Source: Acidobacteriaceae bacterium (GTDB lineage: Bacteria; Acidobacteriota; Terriglobia; Bryobacterales; Bryobacteraceae). Taken from it: a stretch of 64,000 bases of DNA. The notes below the pieces were generated by a model. That model was not told the DNA's origin. It saw only the letters and a program-made list of their open reading frames with translations, and searched no databases. The stretch covers positions 1 through 64,000 of the forward strand of contig CAJCIT010000032.1 of NCBI GenBank assembly GCA_903970405.1. The letters are read 5' to 3'. Position 1 is the first letter of the stretch; each line of letters begins with the position of its first letter. Below are positions 53,437-62,386 of the stretch, in pieces. The translations under genes were made by a program, and so were the position numbers.

Positions 53437-54504
53437 GTGGGAACGGTCAGCATTAACAAAGCGCCGGTCAGATTCGATCTGCTCGATGGCCTGAGAGGGA
53501 TTGCCGCGATCGCGGTGATGACCTATCACTATACCGAAAACAATGGCTTGCATTGGCTCGAAGGTGCATGGGTCGCCGTGGACCTGTTCTTCATTCTTTC
53601 TGGATTCGTGATCGCCCACAGTTATGGCAGCAAGATTCTTGACGGAATGAAGTTTTGGCAATTTGCCCGCGCTCGATTAGTGAGACTCGGCCCGCTCTAC
53701 TGGCTCGGTCTGACCATCGGACTCATCGCTGCTTTGTTGCCCGGCTCCTACGTCAGAACAGCTCACATGACAACCGCTGAAATATTTAGCGCTTTTGGGA
53801 GCGGAATCGTATTTCTCCCGTACTTCAGTCATCTCTCCAGCCCGCTAGGTTGGCCTGTCTTCCCGCTAAATGTCTCGGCATGGTCGTTATTCTTCGAGCT
53901 GTTTGTGAATGTGGTGTTTTTTGTATTTGTCTTCTACGGCCGGACATTGGCTACCTTTAAGTTTGCTTTGCTCTGGATCGGGATATATTTCCTATGCATT
54001 GTCGGCTTCCGGCCGATAAATCCCGGCTGGAGCACAGCCGGCTTCGCCTTTGGATTTCCGCGAGTCATTGCTGAATTCTTCGCGGGCGTATTGATTTATA
54101 CCCTTCGCGGCAGGATGAAGCGGCCTTCAAGATTGCTGACGGTATTTGCCGCCACGGTTTCAATCCTGGGATTCACGGTCAGCAGCCTCAAACTTGCTTT
54201 TCTGAACTCGATAACCTTCATGCCCCTAACGATACTGTTAATGGCGTCATTCTCTGTTGAGGGAGTTGCTAAGGCGGCATGCAAGTATTTCGGGCGGCTA
54301 TCGTATCCTCTCTACATTATTCATATGCCGTTCTATTGGTTGATTGTCGAGCTTTTCGACGTCAAATCGCTTCCGCCGATCGGCCAAACGCTATGTCTCG
54401 GCATGTCCTGCATCGGTGCGGCTTCCGCGCTGGCCATCCTGGATCAGAGGATTGGAGGAATACTCAACGCCGCGCTCAACAGACCGAAGATCTCTGTTGC
54501 GTAA
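53437..54504 (+). CDS. Acyltransferase 3 family membrane protein
   Basis: The 355-residue protein is an OafA-like acyltransferase. It has FDLLDGLRGIAAIAVMTYHY with the family histidine, WVAVDLFFILSGFVIAHSYG, the RARLVRLGPLYWLG loop and about ten transmembrane helices. Only GTG 53437 can start this frame, since a stop lies 9 bases upstream; CAGGA lies directly before it with almost no spacing, so initiation may be weak. It faces a convergent flippase gene 10 bases downstream, suggesting a shared role in surface glycan modification. It has only family-level similarity to the protein at 4414-5574. Confidence 0.9.
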   Translation: MGTVSINKAPVRFDLLDGLRGIAAIAVMTYHYTENNGLHWLEGAWVAVDLFFILSGFVIAHSYGSKILDGMKFWQFARARLVRLGPLYWLGLTIGLIAALLPGSYVRTAHMTTAEIFSAFGSGIVFLPYFSHLSSPLGWPVFPLNVSAWSLFFELFVNVVFFVFVFYGRTLATFKFALLWIGIYFLCIVGFRPINPGWSTAGFAFGFPRVIAEFFAGVLIYTLRGRMKRPSRLLTVFAATVSILGFTVSSLKLAFLNSITFMPLTILLMASFSVEGVAKAACKYFGRLSYPLYIIHMPFYWLIVELFDVKSLPPIGQTLCLGMSCIGAASALAILDQRIGGILNAALNRPKISVA

Positions 54505-54514
54505 GCCGGACCGG

Positions 54515-56059
54515 TCAGGCCCGCAAGCGCGCAAGGCTGGTTCGGGCCTTCTCGATTACCAGCCGCCGATGTTCTCGGGAGAGACACACCGCAAAGGTTG
54601 CGGCCAGGTACGGAATGCCGAGAGCCAACCCGGCCAAGATCAGTTCACGCCATGAGTTACCAGGCAACAACGTTCGTTTCAAGAGGATAAGTAAGGCCCA
54701 TCCCGCGGCGCCCAACAGCAGGGGCCGTGCGTAGATTCGTACGGCATACCGCCAAACGCTGACATCCAACTCCCGGCACAGAAGGATACCGGCGATGACG
54801 CCGCGATTTGCCGCCATCAGTAGGTTGGTGAGCCAGGCCGCGCCCAGCAGGCCGAATCTCGGCAATACGATAATCAAGCCGACGAAACTTAAGATGGCCT
54901 CAGCCAGTAAGAAGCGCGAGTAGGCCTGATGGCGGCCGATTCCAAACAGGATCGAAACCGAGTTCAGTTGCGATGAGACGATGGCGTGGCCGAACAGGAA
55001 AGCCGGCAGCAGGTAAGCGCTTTTATCGGCGAAGTCAGGCTTAATCCAAAGACGGTAAAGCTGCGATCCATAGACCAAGAGCATTAAGACGACCGGGAGA
55101 AAAAAAGTAAGTGAGTACCGGTTCGCATAGACGCCCAGATCTTCCAGGCGATCCTTCTTGCCGGTCGCCATCAGTTCCGTCGCATTCGGCGTTGTCACAT
55201 TACCGACGCGCCCCACGCCATCCATCGCATAGTCCAGAATCCGCAGCGGCATCCCGTAGTAAGTGAAGGCTTCCGGGCCCAGATAGCGGGAGATCAAAGA
55301 AGGTGTGGTTTGCCTCAACAATCGGTCGGAAACCAGCACGCGCAGCGTGTGAACGCCGAAGCCGGCCATCTCTTTGAACTTTTTCCACGACGCCAGCGAC
55401 AGGTTGATCCTCGCGTCCGGGGCTAGACGGCGAAAGAAAATGTAATTGAGCAGGTATACAAGAAACTGTGTCGCCAGCAGCACGAAGCCCATCTGCACCA
55501 GGCCATACCCCATGGACAGGACAATCACCACGGCGATGGTGCGAAGAGCGGTGGTCGAGATCCAGATCCGGCTGAAGATATCGAAGCGTTGAAACCCCTC
55601 GATACAGGCGCCGAAGATATTGAAGACTAATCCGACGGCCCAACTGATTCCGACGATCCGCGCCAATTGAGGGAAGACAGGATCGTAAATGCGGACCACC
55701 TTCCCCACCAGCGGCGCGCCGAAGATAGTAAATATGGCCACCAGTCCGCCGGCAAAAAGCGAGTAGACCAGACCCGTGTTGACTAAATGGTCTAACTCGT
55801 CTTTCTTACCAAGGACATAGTATTCCGCGGAGAATTTCAGCGTCGCCGACCGGAGGCCAATATCGATCAGCCAGTAGTACTCCACCAGCGAAAGAGTGAC
55901 GCCCCAGATGCCGACATGCTCGTAGCCGATCTTTCGCATGGTGTACGGCGTCACCAGGAACGCCGCAACCACCCCCGTTAACATCCCCGTCCACGTCCAC
56001 AAGACGTTCGAAACGTATCGGCGCGAGCCGTGCGCCGGCGGAGCCGTCTCCGTGCTCAA
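54515..56059 (-). CDS. Oligosaccharide flippase family protein (Wzx-like)
   Basis: The 514-residue protein has about 12-14 hydrophobic helices in a polysaccharide-synthesis (MOP) fold: YVSNVLWTWTGMLTGVVAAFLV, the early arginine and FLVTPYTMRKIGYEHVG segment, and SLISRYLGPEAFTYYGMPLR in the middle. Such flippases move lipid-linked sugar units across the inner membrane. ATG 56059 is used. No polymerase gene is adjacent. It lies opposite an acyltransferase, and the nearest glycosyltransferase-like gene is the GT39-like protein at 57573. Its substrate could be the same polymer exported by the block at 26312-29544, but it is 25 kb away. Confidence 0.88.
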   Translation of the reverse strand: MSTETAPPAHGSRRYVSNVLWTWTGMLTGVVAAFLVTPYTMRKIGYEHVGIWGVTLSLVEYYWLIDIGLRSATLKFSAEYYVLGKKDELDHLVNTGLVYSLFAGGLVAIFTIFGAPLVGKVVRIYDPVFPQLARIVGISWAVGLVFNIFGACIEGFQRFDIFSRIWISTTALRTIAVVIVLSMGYGLVQMGFVLLATQFLVYLLNYIFFRRLAPDARINLSLASWKKFKEMAGFGVHTLRVLVSDRLLRQTTPSLISRYLGPEAFTYYGMPLRILDYAMDGVGRVGNVTTPNATELMATGKKDRLEDLGVYANRYSLTFFLPVVLMLLVYGSQLYRLWIKPDFADKSAYLLPAFLFGHAIVSSQLNSVSILFGIGRHQAYSRFLLAEAILSFVGLIIVLPRFGLLGAAWLTNLLMAANRGVIAGILLCRELDVSVWRYAVRIYARPLLLGAAGWALLILLKRTLLPGNSWRELILAGLALGIPYLAATFAVCLSREHRRLVIEKARTSLARLRA

Positions 56060-56428
56060 AGACGGCTACCTCGGGTCGATTTCCAACCACGGCCGGATTG
56101 CAACAGCCCGTCCTTCTGATCTCGGCATGAGGCGCCGGAGCGCCCACCCCCTAACGATGAAAACTCGTTCCGGCCACCGCCTTGCCCGTGGCGCGGGCTT
56201 TCAGATCGTGTCGGCTGTTGTTCGGTTTCGACAGTAACCAGGCACAGCCGAGATGCCTCTCGGGCGGCGTCTAACTCCCGTGCTCTCAACGCCGGTGTTT
56301 TCTGAGCAACCGCGCGCGTTAGCAAGCGGGTGAATATGATCGGCACGAACCCATTATTGCAGCGCGGGATCGTCATGCACCCCAAGAATAGCCCTTGACT
56401 TGAAGCGAATAAAAGGCGAACATGGAGT
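56060..56428. other. Gap between divergent flippase and radical SAM genes
   Basis: No recognised gene, RNA or repeat is seen in these 369 bases. The interval must carry promoters for two divergent genes, but no motif pair was convincing. Confidence 0.4.
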
Positions 56429-57445
56429 TTGACCGCTTCGCAGGCTGTTGACAAGCCGCTGTTGGGAATCGCCCGCCAGGCGGCCGCCGGTGAACTGCTC
56501 GCCGAAAAGCGCCGCGTCGAGTACCGCAGTCTCCCTACGAAGTCATGGCTGAATCGCTGTCACTCCAGCCGCGTTCCCTTCGATTGGACAATCAATCCTT
56601 ATCGCGGCTGCGAATTCGCCTGTCAATACTGCTATGCGCGTTATACGCATACCTATCTGGAACGTGACGATCCGGGTTCGTTTGAGACTGAGATTTTCGC
56701 GAAGTCATGGAATGCCGCCTCGTTTCGTAAGGAGCTCTGCCAGATTCGTTCCGGGCAGACGGTGGCTATCGGCACCGCCACCGATCCATACCAGCCGTCG
56801 GAACGCCGCTTCCATTTGACACGGAATGTCCTGGAGTGCCTGACGATGGTGCGCGGCATCCGGCTGTGTATCACCACCAAGTCCGATCTGGTCGGCCGAG
56901 ATGCCGATCTCATTGCGAAGATCGGCCGCCAGAATCGCGTGCACGTTTCGATCACCATCACCACAGCCGACCCGGCGGTCGCGCGACTTACGGAGCCACT
57001 GGCTCCGCATCCGCACCTACGCTTCGGCGCTGTGCAGACGCTGCGCCGTCACGGCGTGGTTGCTGGAGTAACGGCAAGTCCCATCCTGCCTTACATCACC
57101 GATGGACGTGCCAGTCTGGAGGCAGTCGCCCGCGCGGCCAAGGAGGCCGGCGCCTGTCACTTTGGCGCGCAGGTTCTCTTTCTTCGCGACATCACGCGCA
57201 CCACCTATTTCAACTTCCTCAAGCGATGCTTTCCGGCGCTGGTGCCGTGGTATGAGGCGAGCTTCCGTCAATCCTCGAGCCCGCAAGCCTCGTACTCGGC
57301 GCGAATAAAGAAACTGGTTTCCGAAGTTCGGGAACATTCCGGAATCGGTCGAATTGACTTGGAGTTCCCAAGGGGGGCGGCCGCGGTTTTTTTCGGCGAT
57401 GCGCAATTGAGGCTGTTCGATGAGGGAAGTGGTGTCGGCCCTTGA
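56429..57445 (+). CDS. SPL-like radical SAM protein (PA0069/Rv2578c type)
   Basis: The 338-residue protein has a radical-SAM cluster motif in YRGCEFACQYCYARYTHTYL (CxxxCxxC), preceded by NRCHSSRVPFDWTINPY, the arrangement typical of the PA0069/Rv2578c and spore-photoproduct-lyase-like family. The substrate is unknown, though DNA repair is often suggested. VAIGTATDPYQPSERRFHLT is a conserved follow-on segment. TTG 56429 is the only early in-frame start; ATG 56422 leads to a stop within 10 codons, so the start is uncertain. The gene converges with the GT39-like gene. Confidence 0.85.
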   Translation: MTASQAVDKPLLGIARQAAAGELLAEKRRVEYRSLPTKSWLNRCHSSRVPFDWTINPYRGCEFACQYCYARYTHTYLERDDPGSFETEIFAKSWNAASFRKELCQIRSGQTVAIGTATDPYQPSERRFHLTRNVLECLTMVRGIRLCITTKSDLVGRDADLIAKIGRQNRVHVSITITTADPAVARLTEPLAPHPHLRFGAVQTLRRHGVVAGVTASPILPYITDGRASLEAVARAAKEAGACHFGAQVLFLRDITRTTYFNFLKRCFPALVPWYEASFRQSSSPQASYSARIKKLVSEVREHSGIGRIDLEFPRGAAAVFFGDAQLRLFDEGSGVGP

Positions 57446-57572
57446 CGCGGTCTTCAGAGGCGAAGACCATCATAATTTACACGGTTCCGGTGGCGCGCGC
57501 TTTAGCCTGCGGCCCATTGGCGAATCGGCCTTGCGCGCACTGAATTGGCGCGAGCCGGGGCCGGCGGCCGCT

Positions 57573-59114
57573 TCAATGACGGACGGAGTCGAGGAACATG
57601 TGGTTCCCAGCATCGAAGCTTACTATTACGTTGATATCCGGCGGCGGCGGAGCTCCCGCGGGAAGGCTCTTGCCGGGTTCGTAAATCTGCAACGGCCTTA
57701 CGTTCGCCCACAGCATCGTGATAAACGAGACGTCGTAGCCGCTGAAGGGGCTGTTTGAGATATAGACCTTGTCGTTCGGTCTAATCGGCGGACGAACTCT
57801 GTTGAAATCCTGAATAATCTGCCATGTCAGAGCGCCGTTCCTGAGCATGGGCTCCATTTCAAAGGATTGGGCGCGAAGGTTTCGCTGGATCAGCGGAACC
57901 GCCAGGCTCATGGCAAACGCGGCTTGCACACCAGCGCGAAAGTATCCTCCACCGTAGGGGATGACGTTGCCGATGAATCCGGCAAGGCAGATGGTTAGTT
58001 GCGCGGCGAACAGGCACCAACCAAGAAGGGGTATGTACAGGCATCCGCCGCCGCGATTGAGGAAAACGATAGGTAAGGGCGTCACTAACATGTACACCAA
58101 TGCCAGGCCCAGCGAGCGGGAACGAAACATCGCCGCGAGCAAGGCAGCGGCCAGGATCAAGCAGGCGACATGAATCGGCTTTAAGTAGAACTGCCCGATC
58201 AGAAACTGATCGATGTAACCGCTCTGCGAGGCGAGGAAATGATTTACCGAGACCCCATGCAGCCTGTAGGTATCGATCTCGGTCAGCGCACCCGGCCCGT
58301 GACTCCAGGCCTGGTTGACGGGCGTCACTTCGACGTCCTTCAGCAGGTAGGGGTAAATTCCGCGCTCTTCGCCGGGCTGCCTCTTGCCATAGATATAAGC
58401 CACGGTCATCAATGTCAGCAGCAGAATTGGCCGCCAATTCTTCATTAGCGATCTGGTGGGGTGGTACAGAAGCTCATAGGCAAGCAGCAGCGGCGGCAGC
58501 GAGACAGCCATCTCCTTTGAACCTAGCGAGAGAGCGTATAACATTGCGACGACTGCGGCAGACCGTGGGTTGAGCCGTTCACCGTTGGAGCGCCGCCGGA
58601 TATAAAGAAGAAGAGCCGCGGCGAAGAACGTGAAGCAGAGACGGTCATAAACGTACGCGCCGTTGTAATCCAGCCAGACCATCACCTTCTCCTGATAGCT
58701 GAAGAAAAAGGCGGATAAGTAGGCGACAACCAGCGAACCGGAAAGGCGGCGGAACAGGCAGAAGGCCAGCCAAAGGTTCAGCAAAAGGATGCACAGGTCA
58801 ACGATGCGGAACGGAACATAGTGGAGCCCGAACAAGTTATAAAGGATCCAATAGTAGAGCTGGCCCACTGGCCGATAAAAACTGGTGAAAAAGGCGGCGG
58901 CCGAGCCGAGGATTTTCGGCAAGCCCGCTTCCCAGGCCCAGCCCATGTTCATCATTTCATCCGGCGCGAAGGGGGATTGCGGCACTTTCCAGTTGAACCA
59001 GGCGAAGTTCGCCAAAATGACGATCCATGCGCCGGCCTGAAGGAGCCAGCCGTTCCGCTTGGTTTCCTTCTCAAGCTGTGTTCCCGGTGGGCTTGTGTCC
59101 CTCAGCGCCTGCAT
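57573..59114 (-). CDS. Multi-pass GT39/ArnT-like membrane protein
   Basis: The protein (513 residues from ATG 59114) has about 10-12 transmembrane helices and an early extracytoplasmic SPFAPDEMMNMGWAWE loop with an acidic residue, as in protein O-mannosyltransferase/ArnT-type GT-C glycosyltransferases. A second short luminal-type loop has SFYRPVGQLYYWILYN. The upstream frame reaches a TTG at 59174, but that part lies in a segment duplicated from elsewhere (59166-59219), so it is unlikely to be native. The acceptor is unknown; lipid A or glycolipid modification are options. Confidence 0.75.
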   Translation of the reverse strand: MQALRDTSPPGTQLEKETKRNGWLLQAGAWIVILANFAWFNWKVPQSPFAPDEMMNMGWAWEAGLPKILGSAAAFFTSFYRPVGQLYYWILYNLFGLHYVPFRIVDLCILLLNLWLAFCLFRRLSGSLVVAYLSAFFFSYQEKVMVWLDYNGAYVYDRLCFTFFAAALLLYIRRRSNGERLNPRSAAVVAMLYALSLGSKEMAVSLPPLLLAYELLYHPTRSLMKNWRPILLLTLMTVAYIYGKRQPGEERGIYPYLLKDVEVTPVNQAWSHGPGALTEIDTYRLHGVSVNHFLASQSGYIDQFLIGQFYLKPIHVACLILAAALLAAMFRSRSLGLALVYMLVTPLPIVFLNRGGGCLYIPLLGWCLFAAQLTICLAGFIGNVIPYGGGYFRAGVQAAFAMSLAVPLIQRNLRAQSFEMEPMLRNGALTWQIIQDFNRVRPPIRPNDKVYISNSPFSGYDVSFITMLWANVRPLQIYEPGKSLPAGAPPPPDINVIVSFDAGNHMFLDSVRH

Positions 59115-59165
59115 ATTTTGAAATTGTCGCAGACGAAGAGCCCGCCCCTCGGCGGCCGCCACGCT

Positions 59166-59288
59166 GCTTGACAAGCTGCCCTACGGGTCCATGATAAGAA
59201 TCATGCGCCGTTGCCGGCTACTACCGGGGCACGCTGTTCGATTGGGCGGGCGTCTTCGTCGGCCTACAACTACTTTGGCCCCATAAGT
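59166..59288 (+). pseudogene. Decayed partial duplicate of the mutarotase-like gene
   Basis: The segment 59166-59219 matches 59678-59731 (leader and first codons of the intact gene at 59703). It then jumps to sequence matching 59849-59930 of that gene (TACTACCGGGG, TTCGATTGGGCGGGCGTCTT, TTTGGCCC). The missing stretch is bounded in the intact gene by GCCGGTT repeats at 59725 and 59850, so the deletion probably arose by recombination between them. A second small deletion lies near 59257. The frame is broken after this and no functional product is expected. Confidence 0.75.
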
Positions 59289-59677
59289 ATGCTCCTGTCC
59301 CCTTTAAGTGGATTGAGAACAGTGAAAACAGCGCGGTCGCGGCGTTCACGGTCGATGAGGGCATTGACTACACAGTGAGCTTTATGCGAGAGAAAAACTG
59401 CGCGGCAATATCCGGTGTGGGAACTCTCTTTCGAACCCACCACCGAGACACTGGTGCATTTGAACGTTCCATTCGATAAATTGTATGAGCCTATTCCCCA
59501 GGCGTCGCAGAAGCGCGTCCAGCCATACTTGGTGTCCTCATCCACGCGATTGGGATGGGGGCGAGTAAGCAAAAGCTCTACCCGCGGTTGCTGGACGTCA
59601 AGGTTAGAGCATTGCTTCCCGACTATAACCATAGCAGTCCTGGGGCCATGTGACCTCAAGCACACCCGGCCGGCGCG
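59289..59677. pseudogene. Degenerate coding debris between the two copies
   Basis: Between the decayed copy and the intact leader the sequence has protein-like fragments in several frames, such as VPFDKLYEPIPQASQKRVQP (plus) and KQKLYPRLLDVKVRALLPDY (plus, another frame), none extending to a full domain. They look like pieces of a broken gene of unknown family inserted along with the duplication. Confidence 0.4.
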
Positions 59678-59702
59678 GCTTGACAAGCTGCCCAACAGGT
59701 TC

Positions 59703-60722
59703 ATGATAAGAGTGATGCTGAGTTGCCGGTTGATCGCGGGCGTTCTTTTAACGGGCGCCGTTATCGTTGCCGCGGACGCTCCAGTTCCGCCCCAGGCCGC
59801 CATCTCTAACGGCGTGATTGAGGCCAAGCTCTACTTGCCTGATGCCGAAGCCGGTTACTACCGGGGCACACGCTTCGATTGGGCGGGCGTCTTCGCCAGC
59901 CTCACCTACAAAAGCCACAACTATTTTGGCCCATGGTTCGAACACTATGATCCGAAAATCCATGACGCCATCAGCGGCCCGGTGGAGGAGTTCCTTTCCG
60001 GCGCCTCCGCCATCGGTTACGAAGAAGCCAAACCTGGCGGAACTTTCATCCGTATTGGGGTGGGCCTCCTCCGCAAGCCCGCGGAAGAGAAGTTCGATCG
60101 CTTCAAGACGTACGAAATTGCCGGCAACGGCGCGTGGAAAGTGGAGCGAGAGACTGACCGTATCGTTTTTCATCACCGCGTTGAAGATCCAACCTCCGGC
60201 TACGCCTACTCCTACACCAAGACAGCGCGCCTTGAGCCCGGCAGGCCTGTGCTGATCCTGGACCATACGCTTCAGAACACTGGCACAAAGACCATATCCA
60301 CCGAGGTCTACGATCACAACTTCCTGGTGATCGATGGCACGCCGACCGGCCGAGACTTCACCCTCACATTCCCTTTCACAGTGACAGCCACAGGAGAGCT
60401 GAACGGCTTCGTCGAAACGCAGGGCCGGCAGCTCGTCTATATCAAGGACATCGGCCCCAGAGAAGCCGAAGGCCAGTTCGTAATGGCTGAGCTCAAGGGC
60501 TACGGCGCTTCAAAGGCCGACTACGACATTCGCGTAGAGAACCACAAGACCGGCGCGGGCGTCCACATTACGGGTGACCAGCCCCTCTTTAAGGTCCTCT
60601 TCTGGTCAGTGAACACGGTGCTTTCGCCCGAACCGTATCTCCATTTCGAGATCAAGCCCGGTGAGACGGCGAAGTACCGGATCCGCTATGAGTTTTATGA
60701 AACCGGCCCAGGGAACAGATAG
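59703..60722 (+). CDS. Secreted galactose-mutarotase-fold protein
   Basis: The 339-residue protein begins MIRVMLSCRLIAGVLLTGAV with a signal peptide ending near AADAP. The mature part is a large beta-sandwich with regular aromatic strands (YYRGTRFDWAGVFASLTYKS, HNYFGPWFEHYDPKIHDAI) and a late HFEIKPGETAKYRIRYEFYE, resembling aldose 1-epimerase-type mutarotase folds; the catalytic His/Glu set was not verified. It faces a GH27 alpha-galactosidase 20 bases downstream on the other strand, so a sugar-related role is plausible. The start ATG 59703 is preferred to an open extension to 59415, which lies in gene debris. Confidence 0.65.
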   Translation: MIRVMLSCRLIAGVLLTGAVIVAADAPVPPQAAISNGVIEAKLYLPDAEAGYYRGTRFDWAGVFASLTYKSHNYFGPWFEHYDPKIHDAISGPVEEFLSGASAIGYEEAKPGGTFIRIGVGLLRKPAEEKFDRFKTYEIAGNGAWKVERETDRIVFHHRVEDPTSGYAYSYTKTARLEPGRPVLILDHTLQNTGTKTISTEVYDHNFLVIDGTPTGRDFTLTFPFTVTATGELNGFVETQGRQLVYIKDIGPREAEGQFVMAELKGYGASKADYDIRVENHKTGAGVHITGDQPLFKVLFWSVNTVLSPEPYLHFEIKPGETAKYRIRYEFYETGPGNR

Positions 60723-60742
60723 CTTTCCAGGCGGCCGGCGCC

Positions 60743-62092
60743 TTACATCGCGGGTGCAATCCGGTAGAAGCCGGAGGCATGCGGCTTCACGCTGAATTCC
60801 TGGCCATTTTCCACGGCGCCCATATCATGCTTCGCCCACAGGTCCCGCACTGCGCATTTCGCCGGCAACCCTAAGCTGGACCAATCCACTCGAATCGATT
60901 CATCGCCCGAATCTCCGATATTGAAAACGGCTAGGTACTTCGCCTTGGGGCCAGGCAGTTCGGCTACCCATGCGACTTGGTTACCCTTGGCAAATAATTG
61001 CTTGCTGGCCGTCGCGCGCTGATTCACCGCCAGCACCTCGTCGTTGTTTATCAAGGAGAGGGTGAAATCGTCATTGTCCGGCAAATTTCCCCCGAACATG
61101 AGGGGAGATCGGGCAATAGACCACAGCGTGATGAGCATGGTTTGCTCGTCGTGAGTCAGCAAAGACATGCGCGGGTCGCCGCGCTCGGCGCGAATCCCAA
61201 TGTGGCCCAGAGGCAGCATGTCGCCATCGGGCCAGCGTCCTGGTTTGACGTACGGATTCCAAACGTCAAAGCGCTTGAATTGAGCCTTCAAGTCAGTCCA
61301 CTTATCCCAGAAATCGTTCGAGATGCGCCACATCTGGGCGTGCTCCTGCAGGAACGCCGCTTTGCTCGCATCGCGCGTTCCGGGAGACAAACTCAAGACG
61401 ATAGGGCGTCCGCTTTTCTTGATGGAATCGCTCAACGCGGTGATCTCAGTGCTGTGGTCGCCTTTGGGAGGAAAACCGAACATATCGTCGGCCTTGATGA
61501 AGTCGAGGCCCCATGACTCATATAGCTGAACGATAGAGTAATAATAGGCCTGCCCACCCTTGCCGATGTCAACGCCATACATGTCGCTGTTCCAGGGACA
61601 GATCGAGTCTTTGTTGGCGATCTCGGCCGCTGTCAACTTGCTGTTCAAAATGGGAAGATTGGCGTCCACGGCTTTGCGCGGGATACCGCGCATAATGTGG
61701 ATGCCGAACAGCAGCCCTTTCGAGTGGACGTAATCTGCCAGGGGTTTGAAACCGTTTCCGTTCGCCGAGGAAGGGAAGCGATTGGGCGCGGGAATCAGGC
61801 GTCCGTACCGGTCCATGGCCAGATCCGCATTGGGACGGTAGCCGTGCGTTTTGGGATTCTGTTCTGACCATTGAATGTCCACCACAATGTACTGCCAGCC
61901 GTGGCTCTTAAGGTTATGAGCCATGTAATCGGCGTTGGCCTTAACTTCGTCCTCTGTCACAGTGGTGCCAAAGGAATCCCAACTGTTCCAGCCCATAGGC
62001 GGCGTGGGCGCAAGCGGCGCCTGCGCATCCGCCAAGCCTGAAAAAGCCGCGAGCAGAAACATCGTTGTAACAAGTTGTTTAATGAGGCGCAT
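60743..62092 (-). CDS. Secreted GH27 alpha-galactosidase
   Basis: GH27 enzymes hydrolyse terminal alpha-galactosides with retention. The 449-residue protein has a signal peptide (QLVTTMFLLAAFSGLADAQ), the family start PPMGWNSWDSFG, the catalytic nucleophile region WGLDFIKADDM and the acid/base-side segment MWRISNDFWDKW, then the late beta-sandwich domain. ATG 62092 is chosen over an ATG 12 codons upstream because GAGAG lies directly before it and the signal peptide then starts at the N-terminus. It converges with the mutarotase-like gene, and both may process galactose-containing oligosaccharides in the periplasm or outside. Confidence 0.92.
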   Translation of the reverse strand: MRLIKQLVTTMFLLAAFSGLADAQAPLAPTPPMGWNSWDSFGTTVTEDEVKANADYMAHNLKSHGWQYIVVDIQWSEQNPKTHGYRPNADLAMDRYGRLIPAPNRFPSSANGNGFKPLADYVHSKGLLFGIHIMRGIPRKAVDANLPILNSKLTAAEIANKDSICPWNSDMYGVDIGKGGQAYYYSIVQLYESWGLDFIKADDMFGFPPKGDHSTEITALSDSIKKSGRPIVLSLSPGTRDASKAAFLQEHAQMWRISNDFWDKWTDLKAQFKRFDVWNPYVKPGRWPDGDMLPLGHIGIRAERGDPRMSLLTHDEQTMLITLWSIARSPLMFGGNLPDNDDFTLSLINNDEVLAVNQRATASKQLFAKGNQVAWVAELPGPKAKYLAVFNIGDSGDESIRVDWSSLGLPAKCAVRDLWAKHDMGAVENGQEFSVKPHASGFYRIAPAM

Positions 62093-62156
62093 TTTCTCTC
62101 GATATTGTTTAACACATTTTGTAAGCACGAAACAGTCCTCGTTGGCATCGACCTTC

Positions 62157-62365
62157 GCCAGATTCGCGAAGTGAGATAGGGCAGCGCGGATCGGGTCCGG
62201 CGATGGCGCTCAAGAAGAGCGCGGCGTCTTCCACGTTTCTCGCCATGGGACCGGAAACAGCGATGGTTTGCCAGCCTGAAGAAGCAACGCGCCCGGGCGA
62301 AACGCGAAACCCGACCACGTTCGAAAAACCAGCAGGATGGCGAAGCGAGCCGCCGGCAGGCGCCG
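62157..62365 (-). pseudogene. Amidase-signature fragment
   Basis: A minus-strand frame reads APAGGSLRHPAGFSNVVGFR, then VSPGRV, GWQTIAVSGPMARNVEDAAL and FLSAIAGPDPRCPISL. This is the GGSLR catalytic-serine neighbourhood of amidase-signature enzymes and the sequence following it. Only about 70 codons remain; the upstream part is replaced by sequence that now carries the start of bshB1 on the other strand, and the downstream part is missing. It is clearly a broken gene. Confidence 0.75.
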
Positions 62366-62386
62366 GGTGAGAAGCTAGGAGTTTGC

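Noticed and set aside
59115-59174. 20-residue N-terminal extension of the GT39-like protein from TTG 59174
   Set aside because: Its upstream end lies in a segment duplicated from the leader of another gene, so it is not likely to be native coding sequence.
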